Shown: in pieces, positions 28,820 to 39,005 of the stretch
How positions within the stretch are numbered: position 1 is the stretch's first letter
How the letters are laid out: the number at the start of each line of letters is the position of its first letter
Assembly (NCBI RefSeq): GCF_002091955.1
Contig: NZ_MKKY01000073.1
Location: 124,001 to 188,000 of the forward strand
Direction: 5' to 3'
Origin: Rhodococcus sp. 1168
Lineage (GTDB): Bacteria; Actinomycetota; Actinomycetes; Mycobacteriales; Mycobacteriaceae
DNA: 64,000 bases
The notes under the pieces: model-generated
What the model was told of the DNA's origin: nothing
The model's input: only the letters and a program-made list of their open reading frames with translations
Database searches by the model: none
Translations under genes and position numbers: made by a program

Positions 28820-29594
28820 CGAGGAGATCGCTGTACGCCCACCGGACCCGCATCCGTCGGGCGCCCGGCCGCCGATCCTGCAACCCGAGCTGATCCCACA
28901 ACACGTCGCGTTGGTCATGGACGGCAACGGTCGGTGGGCGCAGGACCGTGGCCTGCCGCGTACCGCCGGACACGAGCGCGGTGAAGCCGTGCTCATGGAT
29001 ACGGTCAGTGGCTGCATCGACATCGGCGTGAAGTGGCTCTCGGCGTATGCGTTCTCGACGGAGAACTGGAAGCGTAGTCCCGACGAGGTGAAATTTCTGA
29101 TGGGATTCAACCGCGATGTCATTCGCCGTCGGCGCGACGAAATGAACGAGATGGGCGTTCGCGTCCGGTGGGCCGGACGTCGACCTCGACTGTGGCGCAG
29201 CGTGATCAAGGAACTCGAGGTTGCCGAGGAGTTGACGAAACACAACACCGTCATGACGCTGACGATGTGTGTCAACTATGGCGGACGGGCCGAAATCGCC
29301 GATGCGACAAAGGAAATAGCGAGGCTGGTCGCGCAGGGAAAACTCGATCCGGAGAAGATCACCGAAGCGACTGTCGCCAAGTATCTCGACGAGCCCGACA
29401 TGCCCGACGTCGACCTGTTTCTGCGTCCGTCCGGTGAGCAGCGCACGTCCAACTTCTTGCTGTGGCAATCGGCCTACGCGGAGTTCGTATTTCAAAAGAA
29501 GCTGTTCCCGGACTTCGACCGCCGGGATCTGTGGGCGGCATGTGTCGAATTCGCTTCCAGAGACCGCAGATTCGGTGGAGTCAAGTATGAGTGA
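28776..29594 (+). CDS. uppS: Polyprenyl diphosphate synthase (cis-prenyltransferase, decaprenyl/undecaprenyl)
   Basis: 272 residues. Makes the C50/C55 polyprenyl diphosphate carrier for cell-wall, arabinogalactan and peptidoglycan precursors. The catalytic Asp is in [11 protein letters not shown] near residue 48. Other family motifs are [27 protein letters not shown] and [19 protein letters not shown]. An N-terminal basic extension of about 35 residues precedes the catalytic domain; the exact start within the recO overlap is uncertain. Corresponds to Rv2361c, the long-chain Z-prenyl synthase. Confidence 0.93.
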   Translation: MKTVIRRREPRTRPDEEIAVRPPDPHPSGARPPILQPELIPQHVALVMDGNGRWAQDRGLPRTAGHERGEAVLMDTVSGCIDIGVKWLSAYAFSTENWKRSPDEVKFLMGFNRDVIRRRRDEMNEMGVRVRWAGRRPRLWRSVIKELEVAEELTKHNTVMTLTMCVNYGGRAEIADATKEIARLVAQGKLDPEKITEATVAKYLDEPDMPDVDLFLRPSGEQRTSNFLLWQSAYAEFVFQKKLFPDFDRRDLWAACVEFASRDRRFGGVKYE

Positions 29595-29982
29595 ACAGTT
29601 GTCCCTGCAATCCCGCGCCCAGATCGCGTTGGCCCAGTTCGCGACCGTCACAGTGGCGGAGGAGGGGTCGCTGGGGTTCGACTACGCGGGGGCCCTGTGC
29701 TCGTTGCGTTCGCTCGAGTTGTCGCCGGGTCTCGAAGTGCTTTCTCTGACAGCGGTTCTGGCGTGGGATCGGCCGGTGAAGGCCTCGCTGCACAAGAAGG
29801 TCGCAGACCGAAACGCCGAGTCGCAGTTCGGCTCGATCTCGGTCAACGTCAACGGAAAGATGGCCGACGTACTGCTGCGATACACGTTCCCGGCCAGTGG
29901 ACTCGAAGACGAACCGCTGATGACGATGCTGGTTCTCGTGCTCGCAGGCGTCGAGAAGGCACGTGTAGGACTCTTGCCCTGA
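29587..29982 (+). CDS. Conserved hypothetical protein (Rv2360c-like)
   Basis: 131 residues from ATG 29587, overlapping the uppS stop by eight bases. Mixed alpha/beta sequence with [20 protein letters not shown] and a long C-terminal helix ([20 protein letters not shown]). No motif recognised. A gene of this size sits between uppS and furB in M. tuberculosis, so it is conserved in the order. Convergent with zur, 22 bases away. Confidence 0.75.
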   Translation: MSEQLSLQSRAQIALAQFATVTVAEEGSLGFDYAGALCSLRSLELSPGLEVLSLTAVLAWDRPVKASLHKKVADRNAESQFGSISVNVNGKMADVLLRYTFPASGLEDEPLMTMLVLVLAGVEKARVGLLP

Positions 29983-30004
29983 CGCCCGACCGCGGAGGGG
30001 CGAG

Positions 30005-30445
30005 CTAGGAGTTGGCTCGGCACTCGCTGCAGATGCCGAAGATTTCGACCGTGTGGCTGACGTCGCTGAACCCGTTGTCCTCGGCGATATCCTGCGACCA
30101 CTTCTCCACATCTGCGCCCTCGACCTCGACGGTGTAGCCACAGAGCCGGCACACCAGATGGTGGTGATGCCCGGACGAGCATCGCCGATACACCGATTCG
30201 CCGGTGTCGATGCGAAGAACGTCCACGGTGCCTGCGTCGGCGAGGGTCTGCAACGTGCGGTAAACGGTGGTGAGGCCGATGCCTTCGCCGCGCTTGCGGA
30301 GCTCGTCGTGCAGATCCTGCGCGGATCGGAACTCCTCGATGCTGTCCAGAAGGTCGGAGATCGCGCTCCGTTGTTTGGTGGCCCGCACCCCGGCTACGAC
30401 GGGCTTTCGGGGACGGGCAGTATCGGTCGACGAACTGTCGGTCAT
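30005..30445 (-). CDS. zur: Zinc uptake regulator, Fur family
   Basis: 146 residues. Fur-family repressor, zinc-responsive by homology and by its pairing with an SmtB gene (FurB/Zur, Rv2359). The winged helix is ATKQRSAISDLLDSIEEFRS and GIGLTTVYRTLQTLADAG. Metal sites include SSGHHHHLVCRLCGYTVEV (regulatory His cluster plus CxxC) and the C-terminal CSECRANS (structural CxxC). Downstream of smtB by 8 bases, so the pair is one operon linking zinc-excess sensing to uptake control. Confidence 0.93.
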   Translation of the reverse strand: MTDSSSTDTARPRKPVVAGVRATKQRSAISDLLDSIEEFRSAQDLHDELRKRGEGIGLTTVYRTLQTLADAGTVDVLRIDTGESVYRRCSSGHHHHLVCRLCGYTVEVEGADVEKWSQDIAEDNGFSDVSHTVEIFGICSECRANS

Positions 30446-30453
30446 GGGTATTT

Positions 30454-30849
30454 TCAGCCTTCCTCGGCATGTGCGACGGCGTCGACGACGATGTGAGAGA
30501 GATGGTCGTCGACGAGACGGTAGAGAACTTCGCGGCCGTTACGCTCACCGCGGACGACCCCGGCAGCCTTGAGAACGCGCAGGTGTTGGCTGATCAACGG
30601 CTGGGTGACGCCGAGGGCGCCGACCAGTTCGTGTACGCAGCGCTCCGATTCGAGTAGCTGAAGCACGATCGCGATACGGACCGGCGCAGCGAGAGCGCGC
30701 AGGATGTCGCCGGCGGCCGCAAGAGTTTCCTTCGGTGGAATCGGTGCCGGGGGAGCAGATACGCATGGTTGATGGGAATGGTCGTCGTGAGCCTGAGGTG
30801 GGGGATCGTCGGGAGCACCACCGATCCGGCGGGAGGGGCTCGTCTCCAT
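30454..30849 (-). CDS. smtB: ArsR/SmtB-family zinc-responsive repressor
   Basis: 131 residues from ATG 30849 (in-frame ATG 30894 is possible but gives an odd extension). Winged-helix repressor that leaves DNA when zinc binds. The recognition helix lies in TQPLISQHLRVLKAAGVVRG. The alpha5 metal site DHLSHIVVDAVAHAEE has the Asp, His, His and acidic ligands of SmtB/CzrA. A His-rich N-terminus (AHDDHSH) may add ligands. It controls its own operon with zur, probably from the palindrome at 30925. Confidence 0.9.
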   Translation of the reverse strand: METSPSRRIGGAPDDPPPQAHDDHSHQPCVSAPPAPIPPKETLAAAGDILRALAAPVRIAIVLQLLESERCVHELVGALGVTQPLISQHLRVLKAAGVVRGERNGREVLYRLVDDHLSHIVVDAVAHAEEG

Positions 30850-30924
30850 CGATGCCAAGAGGATCTCCCTACTTATCGAGTGTCTCAGGCCCATGCACTT
30901 GGTGCTAATGCAAACCACTTCCAT

Positions 30925-30952
30925 TTTGATATGCAGGAGTATGCATGTCAAA
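30925..30952. promoter_or_regulatory. SmtB-type operator palindrome upstream of smtB-zur
   Basis: TTTGATATGCA and TGCATGTCAAA form an inverted repeat with 10 of 11 positions matching and a 6-base centre, 76 bases upstream of the smtB start. ArsR/SmtB repressors bind AT-rich imperfect palindromes at such places. Divergent glyS begins 105 bases away, so an effect on glyS is possible. Inferred from sequence and context. Confidence 0.55.
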
Positions 30953-31056
30953 CCAAATGGGGACCGTTCGGAGATACGCCGCCCGACCGATAGGCTGGCG
31001 CGAGGCCAAGCGCCTGCAACGACCCCCTCGAACACCGAAGATGGAGAGCTCCGCCA

Positions 31057-32442
31057 GTGGCACCCAAGTCCAAAGTCGACACCGTCGCCAACCTCGCCAA
31101 GCGTCGAGGTCTCGTATACCCCTGCGGCGAGATCTACGGCGGTACCAAGTCTGCCTGGGACTACGGCCCGCTGGGCGTCGAGCTCAAAGAGAACATCAAG
31201 AAGCAGTGGTGGCGGAACATGGTCACCAGCCGCGAAGACACCGTCGGCCTCGACTCGTCGGTCATTCTGCCGCGTCAGGTCTGGGAAGCATCGGGTCACG
31301 TCGAAACTTTCAGTGATCCGCTCGTCGAGTCTCTGATCACCCACAAGCGGTACCGCGCCGATCATCTTCTCGAAGCGTACGAGGAGAAGCACGGACATCC
31401 GCCAGAGAACGGCCTCGCTGATATCCGCGATCCCGAGACCGGTGACCCGGGCCAATGGACCGAACCGCGCGCGTTCTCCGGCCTGCTCAAGACATTCCTC
31501 GGACCGGTCGACAACGAGGAAGGGCTGCACTACCTGCGGCCCGAGACCGCTCAGGGCATCTTCGTGAACTTCGCCAACGTGCTGACGACCTCACGCAAGA
31601 AGCCGCCGTTCGGCATCGGCCAGATCGGCAAGAGCTTCCGCAACGAAATCACCCCCGGAAACTTCATCTTCCGCACTCGCGAATTCGAGCAGATGGAGAT
31701 GGAATTCTTCGTCAAGCCCGGCGAGGACGAGGAGTGGCACGAGTACTGGATCGACTACCGCATGAAGTGGTACACCGACCTCGGTATCGATCCGGAGAAC
31801 CTGCGTCTGTACGAGCATGCCAAGGAGAAGCTCTCGCACTACTCCAAGCGCACCGTCGACATCGAGTACCGGTTCGGCTTCCAGGGAAGCGCGTGGGGTG
31901 AGCTCGAGGGCGTTGCCAACCGCACCGACTACGACCTCTCAGTGCACTCGAAGGTATCCGGCCAGGACCTGAGCTACTACGAGCAGGCAACCGACACCCG
32001 CTACACGCCGTACGTCATCGAGCCGGCAGCCGGTCTGACTCGTTCGCTGATGGCGTTCCTCGTAGACGCGTACTCCGAGGACGAGGCACCCAACGCCAAG
32101 GGCGGCGTCGACAAGCGCGTCGTACTCAAGCTCGACCGCCGCCTCGCGCCGGTCAAGGTTGCCGTCCTGCCGCTCTCGCGCAATGCCGATCTAACGCCGA
32201 AGGCGAAAGACCTGGCACAGCAATTGCGGCAATACTGGAACGTGGAATTCGACGACGCCGGAGCCATCGGCCGTCGATACCGTCGTCAGGACGAGATCGG
32301 TACGCCGTTCTGCATCACCGTCGACTTCGACACCATCGACGACCATGCCGTCACCATCCGCGAGCGCGACACGATGGCGCAGGAGCGGGTCGCTCTCGAT
32401 CAGGTCGAGGGCTACCTCGCGCAGCGGTTGCTCGGAGCCTAG
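31057..32442 (+). CDS. glyS: Glycyl-tRNA synthetase (class II, dimeric type)
   Basis: 461 residues from GTG 31057. Charges tRNA-Gly. Class II motif 1 region ([20 protein letters not shown]), motif 2 ([25 protein letters not shown]) and motif 3 ([14 protein letters not shown]), followed by an anticodon-binding domain ([35 protein letters not shown]). The size matches the alpha2 form of actinobacteria. A perfect hairpin terminator follows 9 bases after the stop. Confidence 0.96.
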   Translation: MAPKSKVDTVANLAKRRGLVYPCGEIYGGTKSAWDYGPLGVELKENIKKQWWRNMVTSREDTVGLDSSVILPRQVWEASGHVETFSDPLVESLITHKRYRADHLLEAYEEKHGHPPENGLADIRDPETGDPGQWTEPRAFSGLLKTFLGPVDNEEGLHYLRPETAQGIFVNFANVLTTSRKKPPFGIGQIGKSFRNEITPGNFIFRTREFEQMEMEFFVKPGEDEEWHEYWIDYRMKWYTDLGIDPENLRLYEHAKEKLSHYSKRTVDIEYRFGFQGSAWGELEGVANRTDYDLSVHSKVSGQDLSYYEQATDTRYTPYVIEPAAGLTRSLMAFLVDAYSEDEAPNAKGGVDKRVVLKLDRRLAPVKVAVLPLSRNADLTPKAKDLAQQLRQYWNVEFDDAGAIGRRYRRQDEIGTPFCITVDFDTIDDHAVTIRERDTMAQERVALDQVEGYLAQRLLGA

Positions 32443-32451
32443 AACGCCAGA

Positions 32452-32488
32452 GTCGAGGTGACCGAACGTCTTGTTCGGTCACCTCGAC
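32452..32488. terminator. Perfect 16-bp hairpin between convergent glyS and TPM gene
   Basis: GTCGAGGTGACCGAAC and its exact reverse complement are separated by GTCTT. It lies 9 bases after glyS and 41 bases after the convergent gene's stop, so it can act for both. There is no U tract, as is usual for actinobacterial hairpin terminators. Confidence 0.8.
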
Positions 32489-32529
32489 ACAGGTTCGAAC
32501 TTCTTCACCGACCGGATGCGCACACCCGC

Positions 32530-34560
32530 CTAGAACCGGCCGCCGCCTCCACCGAAACCGCCGCCGCCACCACCTCCGCCGCCCCCGAAGCCTCCGCCCC
32601 CGCTGAAGCCGCCTCCACCGAAACCGCCGCCACCGCCGCGTAGGACGCTGTTGATGAGGATTCCGCCGAGGACCGCGCCGGCCATGTTCCCACCGCCACC
32701 GCCTCCGCGTGGGCGATTGCGATCTTCCCAGTCTCGGACGTCGGCCTGCGCGCTTCGAGATGCCTGCGTGGCCAGCTGTGCTGCGGCCTGAGCATGCTGG
32801 AGCGCTTTCGCCGGGTCCGAGGACTCCAGCTGGCGGGCAGCCTCGAAATGCCGTTCCGACTCGGCGAGCCGGGTTCGCGCTTCGGCTCCGACGCCGCCGC
32901 GCCGGGTTGATATGTAGTCCTTGGCGGCGGTGATCTGCGACTGAGCCCCGCCGATGTCACGTGCGAGTCGGGCGCGCAGAAGCTCCTCCTGCTCTTTCAC
33001 TTCGGTTGCGTCTTCGATCGTTGCGTCCAGTTGTTGGTCTGCAGCAACGAGTTGGTTGTAGCTTCCGAGCGGATCCGACGCCTGCGATGCCTCGGCGTTG
33101 CGCAGTGCCTGTTCGGCCGCTGCGCGCGCCTTGTCCAAATCGGGCCCACCGTGCCGACTGAGCGTTCCGGCGTCGGCGATGTCTTTACGCACCTCTTCGA
33201 TAGCGGCCGGAAGCGTCGCTATCGCATTGCGGATATCGCTCTGCGCATGGTCGACTGCGTCGAGCAAGGCGCGTGCGTGTTCGGCTGCCTTTTCTGCGGT
33301 TCGGACGGCGGAGACCAGTTCACCCTGCTTGCCCGCGGGCCGTGCAGCTGCCTCTCGGCCGACGGCGATGTTCGACTCGGCGAGTTCGATTGCCTCGCGA
33401 GCCATATCGACGTTCGCTTCGATCGATGCGAGCGCTGCCGGCGCAAATTCGGTGCGCAATTGTTCGAGAATCTGCTGAGACTCGGGGATTCGGACAGTCA
33501 AGCCGACGACGGACTGCGTCAGCGAATCCAGCTTCGAACCGGCGTTGATGAGCAAATCTCGCATCGATTCGAATTCGGCTACGCGAGAATCGAGTTCGTG
33601 ATCGGCGCGGCCGCACGAGGAAATGATGTGAATGAGCATGGAGCGTCGTTGATCCGGCGTTTCCGGAATGGCGTCGTCGAGACGCTGCCGCACTTCGAAC
33701 GCGGACGCGAGTGCTTTCTTTGCTTCCTCGTATGCACTGATGAACGGTGCTGCAGTTCGATCTCCGAACTCCGATCGCGCGATGGTCAACTCTTCCTCGC
33801 TTGCGCGCACGGCGTTGTCCGTCTCCACGAGCATCGAATGGGCGCGAGCATCGAGGACGTCGAGTGGAAGCGCGCTGAGTGCTGCAGTGTCCGTCGGATC
33901 GATGGTGTGCGCTGCTTCGATGCTCGCCGTGTGTAGCTTCTTCTTTCGGCGAGAGGAGTAGGCGACCGCTCCGCCGCCGGCGACGAGGACCGCGCCCGCA
34001 CCGATCAGCCATGGTGTACCGGACCCGTCCGAGCCGGAGGAGGTGTAGGCCTCGTCGAGGCTTCCTGCGGTGGAAATAGCCGCGCTGGACCAATCTCGCT
34101 GTGCCAACGCCGGCTCGATCTGATCGACGCGGATCGACTCTTGCTCCGCCGCCGTGATCTCCGTCAAGGACTTGTCGACGCCGAGGTAGTAGGCCCGGCC
34201 GTCCGTCGCCACCGCAAGAAGTACGTCCCGCTGCCCGAAATCGCTCGCGGTGTACGTCTGTTGCGCCCAACTCTCGGAGGACAAGTTGTCGAAATCGGAG
34301 ACGAAAGTAACCCAGAGCCGGATACGGCTGTTGTTGTAGAGATCGTCGATCGCGGCCTGAATATCTCCGGTGCTCTGCTCGTCGAGCACCTGCACTTCGT
34401 CGGTGATCTGCGTGTCCAGGCGCGTCGGCGGCTCAGCCGAGGCGGTCCCTGCAGCGCCGAGAAATGCGGTGAATCCCAGGACGGTGGTGAGTGCGCTGTA
34501 TGCGAGAACTCTCCGGACCGCAACGAACGCGGGCCGGTGCTCTGCCTGATCGACTGCCAT
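32530..34560 (-). CDS. TPM-domain membrane protein with Gly-rich C-terminus (Rv2345-like)
   Basis: 676 residues from ATG 34560. A signal-like hydrophobic N-terminus (VLAYSALTTVLGFTAFLGAA, ending ASA) precedes an extracytoplasmic TPM domain (about 45-170: LDEQSTGDIQAAIDDLY, DFGQRDVLLAVATDGRAYYL). A single membrane helix follows (WLIGAGAVLVAGGGAVAY). The remaining ~400 residues are charged, helical and cytoplasmic, rich in Ala/Glu/Arg (coiled-coil-like). The last ~60 residues are almost pure Gly with Phe and Ser (GGGGFGGG repeats). TPM proteins have roles in photosystem repair elsewhere; bacterial function is unknown. Same neighbourhood as Rv2345. Confidence 0.88.
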   Translation of the reverse strand: MAVDQAEHRPAFVAVRRVLAYSALTTVLGFTAFLGAAGTASAEPPTRLDTQITDEVQVLDEQSTGDIQAAIDDLYNNSRIRLWVTFVSDFDNLSSESWAQQTYTASDFGQRDVLLAVATDGRAYYLGVDKSLTEITAAEQESIRVDQIEPALAQRDWSSAAISTAGSLDEAYTSSGSDGSGTPWLIGAGAVLVAGGGAVAYSSRRKKKLHTASIEAAHTIDPTDTAALSALPLDVLDARAHSMLVETDNAVRASEEELTIARSEFGDRTAAPFISAYEEAKKALASAFEVRQRLDDAIPETPDQRRSMLIHIISSCGRADHELDSRVAEFESMRDLLINAGSKLDSLTQSVVGLTVRIPESQQILEQLRTEFAPAALASIEANVDMAREAIELAESNIAVGREAAARPAGKQGELVSAVRTAEKAAEHARALLDAVDHAQSDIRNAIATLPAAIEEVRKDIADAGTLSRHGGPDLDKARAAAEQALRNAEASQASDPLGSYNQLVAADQQLDATIEDATEVKEQEELLRARLARDIGGAQSQITAAKDYISTRRGGVGAEARTRLAESERHFEAARQLESSDPAKALQHAQAAAQLATQASRSAQADVRDWEDRNRPRGGGGGGNMAGAVLGGILINSVLRGGGGGFGGGGFSGGGGFGGGGGGGGGGFGGGGGRF

Positions 34561-34662
34561 AGGTACCGAACCTACCGGCAGGACAACCCATGACACATGT
34601 CATGCCGAGAACATGACGCACGGAAGGGGTTCGACGCCCTCGACGTGAGCACTGTTGTTCTC

Positions 34663-34935
34663 ATGACAACGACACCTTCGGTTGATAATGCCAGGATCGA
34701 TCGGATCGCGGCCGCCGCGGAATTACGCACCCAGGTGCGCCCTCGTCTCGAGTGTTGATCGTCACAACCTTCGGCCGCCCCGGTTGTCTGCGGCGCGCCC
34801 CCGATGTGGGCGCCGACGGGTTCGTGGTCGAGGGCACCCCGGCTCGGCAGCTCGCTGACGCGGTCCGGCGCGTCAACATGAGCACTCGCGTCGTCGATCC
34901 GACGCTGGCCACCACTGTGCCGACGCGATTCGGAT
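34663..34935 (+). pseudogene. Remnant of a response-regulator receiver domain
   Basis: A first frame (ATG 34663) ends at TGA 34758 after [16 protein letters not shown], which looks like the alpha4 part of a NarL-type receiver. The next frame continues [20 protein letters not shown], then [20 protein letters not shown] and RVVDPTLA: the beta5-alpha5 end of the receiver. The conserved Lys of VxKD is Glu here. The phospho-acceptor half and the whole LuxR HTH are missing. The fragment lies between the TPM gene and the YdcF gene. Confidence 0.55.
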
Positions 34936-35025
34936 CGCTCTGGATCGTGGTTGGCTCTGATCACCGACGCCGAGTTCCCGCGCGCCCATACGACCGCGAT
35001 CGCTCGCGACTGGCAAACTCGAGGA

Positions 35026-35757
35026 GTGAACTCGACTCTCGACCGCAATCCGTACGGCGAACCCGATGGGTATTCGTACGGTCGACCGTTGGATCAGCGC
35101 CCATCCGACCCGGATCGGCTCGGATTCGTCGGCACACTCGGCCGGTGGACGACGCGGCTCATCCTGGGCGTCGTGCTGATGGGTCTCCTCGTCGTCGGCG
35201 GCACGGCCGTTCGAGTCTGGCAAGTGGCGCGGATCGACGACAACTCTCCGGCAGAGGCGATCGTGGTTCTCGGGGCGGCCCAGTATTCGGGTACACCGTC
35301 GACTGTGTTCGAGGCACGGCTCGACCAGGCCGCCACCCTGTACGAGCAGGGTGTGGCACCCGAGATCGTCACCGTCGGCGGCAAGCAGGAAGGGGACCTG
35401 TTCACCGAGGCCGCGTCGGGGCGCAACTATCTGATCGAGCAAGGTGTGCCCGCGGACAAGATCACCGCTGTCGAGGAGGGTTCGGACACTCTCGAAAGCA
35501 TCGAGGCGGTGAGCAACACCTTGCGCGAGCAGGGAAAATCGTCCGTGGTGCTGGTCAGCGACCCGTGGCATTCGTTGCGCACTCGCACGATGGCCAGGGA
35601 TGCAGGCCTCGACGCATGGACGTCGCCGACGAGGACGGGCCCCGCGGTGTACACCAGGGAATCGCAGGCCCATGGAATTGCTCGCGAGACCGGCGCGCTG
35701 CTGTGGTATCAGCTCACCCACTTCACCGCCGACTTCTCCTACACGGCAGGGCAATAG
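35026..35757 (+). CDS. YdcF-family (DUF218) membrane-anchored protein
   Basis: 243 residues from GTG 35026; a longer frame to 34951 exists. One transmembrane helix ([20 protein letters not shown], about residues 45-65) anchors an external DUF218 domain with [37 protein letters not shown] and [11 protein letters not shown]. The family includes SanA and ElyC, linked to envelope integrity; activity is unproven. A CAAACT hexamer 6 bases before the GTG suggests a leaderless start. The next gene begins 3 bases after its stop. Confidence 0.85.
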   Translation: MNSTLDRNPYGEPDGYSYGRPLDQRPSDPDRLGFVGTLGRWTTRLILGVVLMGLLVVGGTAVRVWQVARIDDNSPAEAIVVLGAAQYSGTPSTVFEARLDQAATLYEQGVAPEIVTVGGKQEGDLFTEAASGRNYLIEQGVPADKITAVEEGSDTLESIEAVSNTLREQGKSSVVLVSDPWHSLRTRTMARDAGLDAWTSPTRTGPAVYTRESQAHGIARETGALLWYQLTHFTADFSYTAGQ

Positions 35758-35759
35758 CG

Positions 35760-37031
35760 GTGAGTGGCTACACCGATCACGACCTCGAACGGTTCGTCGC
35801 GGAACCGCGTAAGACGGCGGGGCTCGATGGCGCGCAGGAGAACGCATCCCACCGCAGCGCGTTCGCGCGGGACCGAGCACGCGTACTGCACAGTGCGGCG
35901 CTGCGGAGGTTGGCTGACAAGACTCAGGTCACCGGGCCGCGTGACGGAGATACCCCGCGTACTCGATTGACGCATTCGCTCGAGGTGGCGCAGATCGGGC
36001 GCAGCATCGGCGAAGGACTCGGCGCCGATCCGGACCTGGTGGACCTGGCGGGACTCGCACACGACATCGGTCACCCGCCGTACGGGCACAACGGGGAGAG
36101 AGCACTCGACGAGGTCGCCGAGAATTGCGGCGGATTCGAGGGCAACGCGCAAAACCTACGAATCCTCACCGGCCTGGAACCGAAGACCCTCGACGCCGAC
36201 GGCACCAGCGTCGGCCTCAATCTCACCCGCGCATCCCTCGATGCCGCGATCAAATATCCGTGGCTGCGGCCATCGCCGGGAGCAAAGTTCGGCGCGTACG
36301 AGGACGACGGCCGGATCCTCGATTGGGTTCGCGATGGGGCACCGAACCGGCGCAAATGCCTGGAGGCCCAGTCCATGGACTGGGCCGACGACGTCGCGTA
36401 CTCGGTCCACGATGTCGAAGACGGTGTGATCGGCGCCAGAATCGACCTCAGAGCCCTCGGCGATCGTTCTGAACAGCGAGCATTGGCCGAGCTCGGCATC
36501 AGGGAATTCCGTGGTCTCGACGCAGCCGAGCTGATCGAGGCTGCAGAGCGACTCTCACGCATGCCGGTCGTTGTGACGGCCGGTCGGTTCGACGGGACAC
36601 TCGAAGCGTCGGTGAAGCTCAAGCACCTCACGAGCGAACTGGTCGGGCGATTCGCGACCGCCGCGATCAACGGCACCCGAGACAAGTGGGGCACCGGTTC
36701 ACTGTCGAGATACGACGCCGATCTGGTCATCCCGGCCGTCGTCGCCTCCGAGGTGGCGCTCCTGAAGACGATGGCGTTGCGGTACGTGATGTCCGACGCC
36801 GGACACAAGCTCCGTCAGGAACGGCAGCGGGAACGAATCCACCGTGTCGCGCAATGGTTGTTGCGATCGGCGCCGGGGGAGTTGGACCCGATTTTCGTGC
36901 CGGCATGGAACCGCGCCCAAGACGATGCGCAGCGCACTCGCGTGGTCGTCGATCAAATTGCGTCGTACACCGAAAGTCGGCTCGAGCGGATCGACAAGCG
37001 CAGCCTGGGCGCTCAGGCCAGTTGGGGCTGA
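35760..37031 (+). CDS. dgt: Deoxyguanosinetriphosphate triphosphohydrolase-like protein
   Basis: 423 residues from GTG 35760. HD-domain dNTP triphosphohydrolase (dGTP -> deoxyguanosine + PPPi in the type enzyme). The metal site is seen as [17 protein letters not shown], then [18 protein letters not shown], and a later [18 protein letters not shown]. Lies immediately upstream of dnaG, the order found in mycobacteria (Rv2344c-Rv2343c), placing dNTP pool control beside replication priming. A far longer frame reaching back to 34752 is an artefact crossing other genes. Confidence 0.93.
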   Translation: MSGYTDHDLERFVAEPRKTAGLDGAQENASHRSAFARDRARVLHSAALRRLADKTQVTGPRDGDTPRTRLTHSLEVAQIGRSIGEGLGADPDLVDLAGLAHDIGHPPYGHNGERALDEVAENCGGFEGNAQNLRILTGLEPKTLDADGTSVGLNLTRASLDAAIKYPWLRPSPGAKFGAYEDDGRILDWVRDGAPNRRKCLEAQSMDWADDVAYSVHDVEDGVIGARIDLRALGDRSEQRALAELGIREFRGLDAAELIEAAERLSRMPVVVTAGRFDGTLEASVKLKHLTSELVGRFATAAINGTRDKWGTGSLSRYDADLVIPAVVASEVALLKTMALRYVMSDAGHKLRQERQRERIHRVAQWLLRSAPGELDPIFVPAWNRAQDDAQRTRVVVDQIASYTESRLERIDKRSLGAQASWG

Positions 37032-37073
37032 TCTGATTCTTCGCAACCGGTGCGCGGTACTAGACTGCCCGGT

Positions 37074-39005
37074 GTGGCCGGCCGAATTCCTGAACGAGAC
37101 ATAGCCGCCATCCGCGAACGCACTCGAATCGAGGACGTGGTCGGTGACTACGTCTCGCTCAAGCGCGCGGGCGGCGATTCCATGAAGGGGCTGTGCCCGT
37201 TCCACGACGAGAAGTCTCCGTCGTTCCACGTGCGCCCCAACCATGGGCACTATCACTGCTTCGGCTGCGGCGAGGGCGGTGACGCCTACTCGTTCCTGCA
37301 GAAGATCGAGCACATTTCGTTCGTTGAAGCCGTCGAGCAGCTCGCAGACCGGCTGAACTACTCCATCAACTACGAAGGTGGCGGGCCGTCGGTACAGCGG
37401 GATCGCGGCACACGCGCACGGCTGATCGCGGCCAACGCTGCCGCGCAGGAGTTCTACGCTGCACGGCTTCGCGAGCCCGACGCGCAGGCCGCACAGGACT
37501 ACCTCACCGAACGCGACTTCGACGGGCAAGCCGCACTCACCTATGGGTGTGGATACGCCCCCGACGGCTGGGACACCCTCACCAAGCATCTGCTGAGCAA
37601 AGGTTTCGAGGCCAAGGAGATCATCGACGCCGGCCTGGCCACGCCAGGCAAGCGCGGCACCCCGATCGACCGATTCCGCCGCCGCCTGGTGTGGCCGATC
37701 CGCAGTCAAAGCGGCGACGTCATCGGCTTCGGCGCACGAAAGCTCTTCGACGACGACACCATGCCCGGCAAGTACATCAACACCCCGGAAACCATGCTGT
37801 ACAAGAAGTCCCAGGTGCTGTTCGGGCTGGACATGGCACGCAAGGACATCGCCAAGTCGCACCAGGCCGTCATCGTCGAGGGCTACACCGACGTCATGGC
37901 AATGCACCTGGCCGGCGTCAAGACCGCCGTCGCATCGTGCGGTACTGCCTTCGGTGAAGACCACCTGGCAATGCTGCGTCGACTCATGATGGACGACAGC
38001 TACTTTCGCGGCGAAGTCATCTACACCTTCGACGGCGACGCAGCCGGAAAAGCAGCCGCGATGAAAGCCTTCGAAGGCGATCAGAAGATCGCCGGCCAAA
38101 CATTCGTCGCCATCGCCCCCGACGGGATGGACCCCTGCGAGTTACGCCAGAAATCCGGCGATCCTGCGGTGCGCGATCTGGTGGCGCGTCGGACACCGAT
38201 GTTTGCGTTCGTCGTCAAATCGCTGCTGAGCGAACATGATCTGGACACCCCCGAGGGCCGCGTCGAAGCTCTGAAGCGGACGGTTCCCGTTGTCGCCCGC
38301 ATCAAGGACGGCTCCTTGCGCGACGAGTACGCCCGCCAGCTCGCCGGGTGGACCGGCTGGGACGACACCGCGATGGTGCTCGCCAGAGTGCGGGACGAAG
38401 CCAAGAGGATCGCTCGGGGCGGCGGAGACGCCAACAGCAAGCGTGTGCCGTTCGAGAAGCGTCAGGAGCCGAAGCCGGCAGTACCGGCCGGCCCACCGCG
38501 ACCGCAACCGCGAGATCCCGCGCTGTGGCCGCAGCGCGAAGCCCTCAAGTCGGCGCTGCAGAACCCGTCGATCGCCGGCTCCGTGTTCGATTCGTTGCCC
38601 CCGGAGACATTCACACACCCCGCCTACGCGGCCGTCAGCGCGGCCGTCACAGCCGCGGGCGGCACCGCTGCGGGGCTCGGCGGAGGGGAATGGGTCGACG
38701 CCGTCGCCAAACGCGCGGAGAGCCCGGTCGTGCAGTCACTCGTCATGGAGTTGGCCGTCGAACACATACCCGTCGCCGACATCGCACTGACCCGCTACAC
38801 GAACGGCGTGATGGCTCGCTTGCAGGAAGTGTGGGTCGGTGAGCAGGTTGCCGAACTCAAATCGAAAATGCAGCGGATGTCACCGCAGGACAACCCGGAC
38901 GAGTACTACGCACTGCTCGGCGACGTCATCGCCCTCGAACAGTACCGGCGAAGCCTGCTCGAACAGGCCATCGGCAACGTGGAGGACGATTCAGCCGCCG
39001 GCTAG
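37074..39005 (+). CDS. dnaG: DNA primase
   Basis: 643 residues from GTG 37074. Synthesises RNA primers for replication. The N-terminal CHC2 zinc ribbon is CPFHDEKSPSFHV with HCFGC. The TOPRIM core has VIVEGYTDVMAMHLAG and IYTFDGDAAGKAA. A Pro-rich linker (about 465-485) separates the C-terminal DnaB-binding domain. A TAGACT -10 element ends 8 bases before the GTG, suggesting a leaderless mRNA. Follows dgt by 42 bases. Confidence 0.95.
   Translation: MAGRIPERDIAAIRERTRIEDVVGDYVSLKRAGGDSMKGLCPFHDEKSPSFHVRPNHGHYHCFGCGEGGDAYSFLQKIEHISFVEAVEQLADRLNYSINYEGGGPSVQRDRGTRARLIAANAAAQEFYAARLREPDAQAAQDYLTERDFDGQAALTYGCGYAPDGWDTLTKHLLSKGFEAKEIIDAGLATPGKRGTPIDRFRRRLVWPIRSQSGDVIGFGARKLFDDDTMPGKYINTPETMLYKKSQVLFGLDMARKDIAKSHQAVIVEGYTDVMAMHLAGVKTAVASCGTAFGEDHLAMLRRLMMDDSYFRGEVIYTFDGDAAGKAAAMKAFEGDQKIAGQTFVAIAPDGMDPCELRQKSGDPAVRDLVARRTPMFAFVVKSLLSEHDLDTPEGRVEALKRTVPVVARIKDGSLRDEYARQLAGWTGWDDTAMVLARVRDEAKRIARGGGDANSKRVPFEKRQEPKPAVPAGPPRPQPRDPALWPQREALKSALQNPSIAGSVFDSLPPETFTHPAYAAVSAAVTAAGGTAAGLGGGEWVDAVAKRAESPVVQSLVMELAVEHIPVADIALTRYTNGVMARLQEVWVGEQVAELKSKMQRMSPQDNPDEYYALLGDVIALEQYRRSLLEQAIGNVEDDSAAG

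Noticed and set aside
32530..32710. Glycine-codon run as a tandem repeat or CRISPR-like array
   Set aside because: It is the low-complexity Gly-rich tail of the TPM protein in frame; no spacer-repeat structure.
34752..37031. A 759-codon open frame ending with dgt
   Set aside because: It runs through the response-regulator remnant and antisense-like sequence of ydcF before reaching dgt; the dgt family N-terminus begins at GTG 35760.
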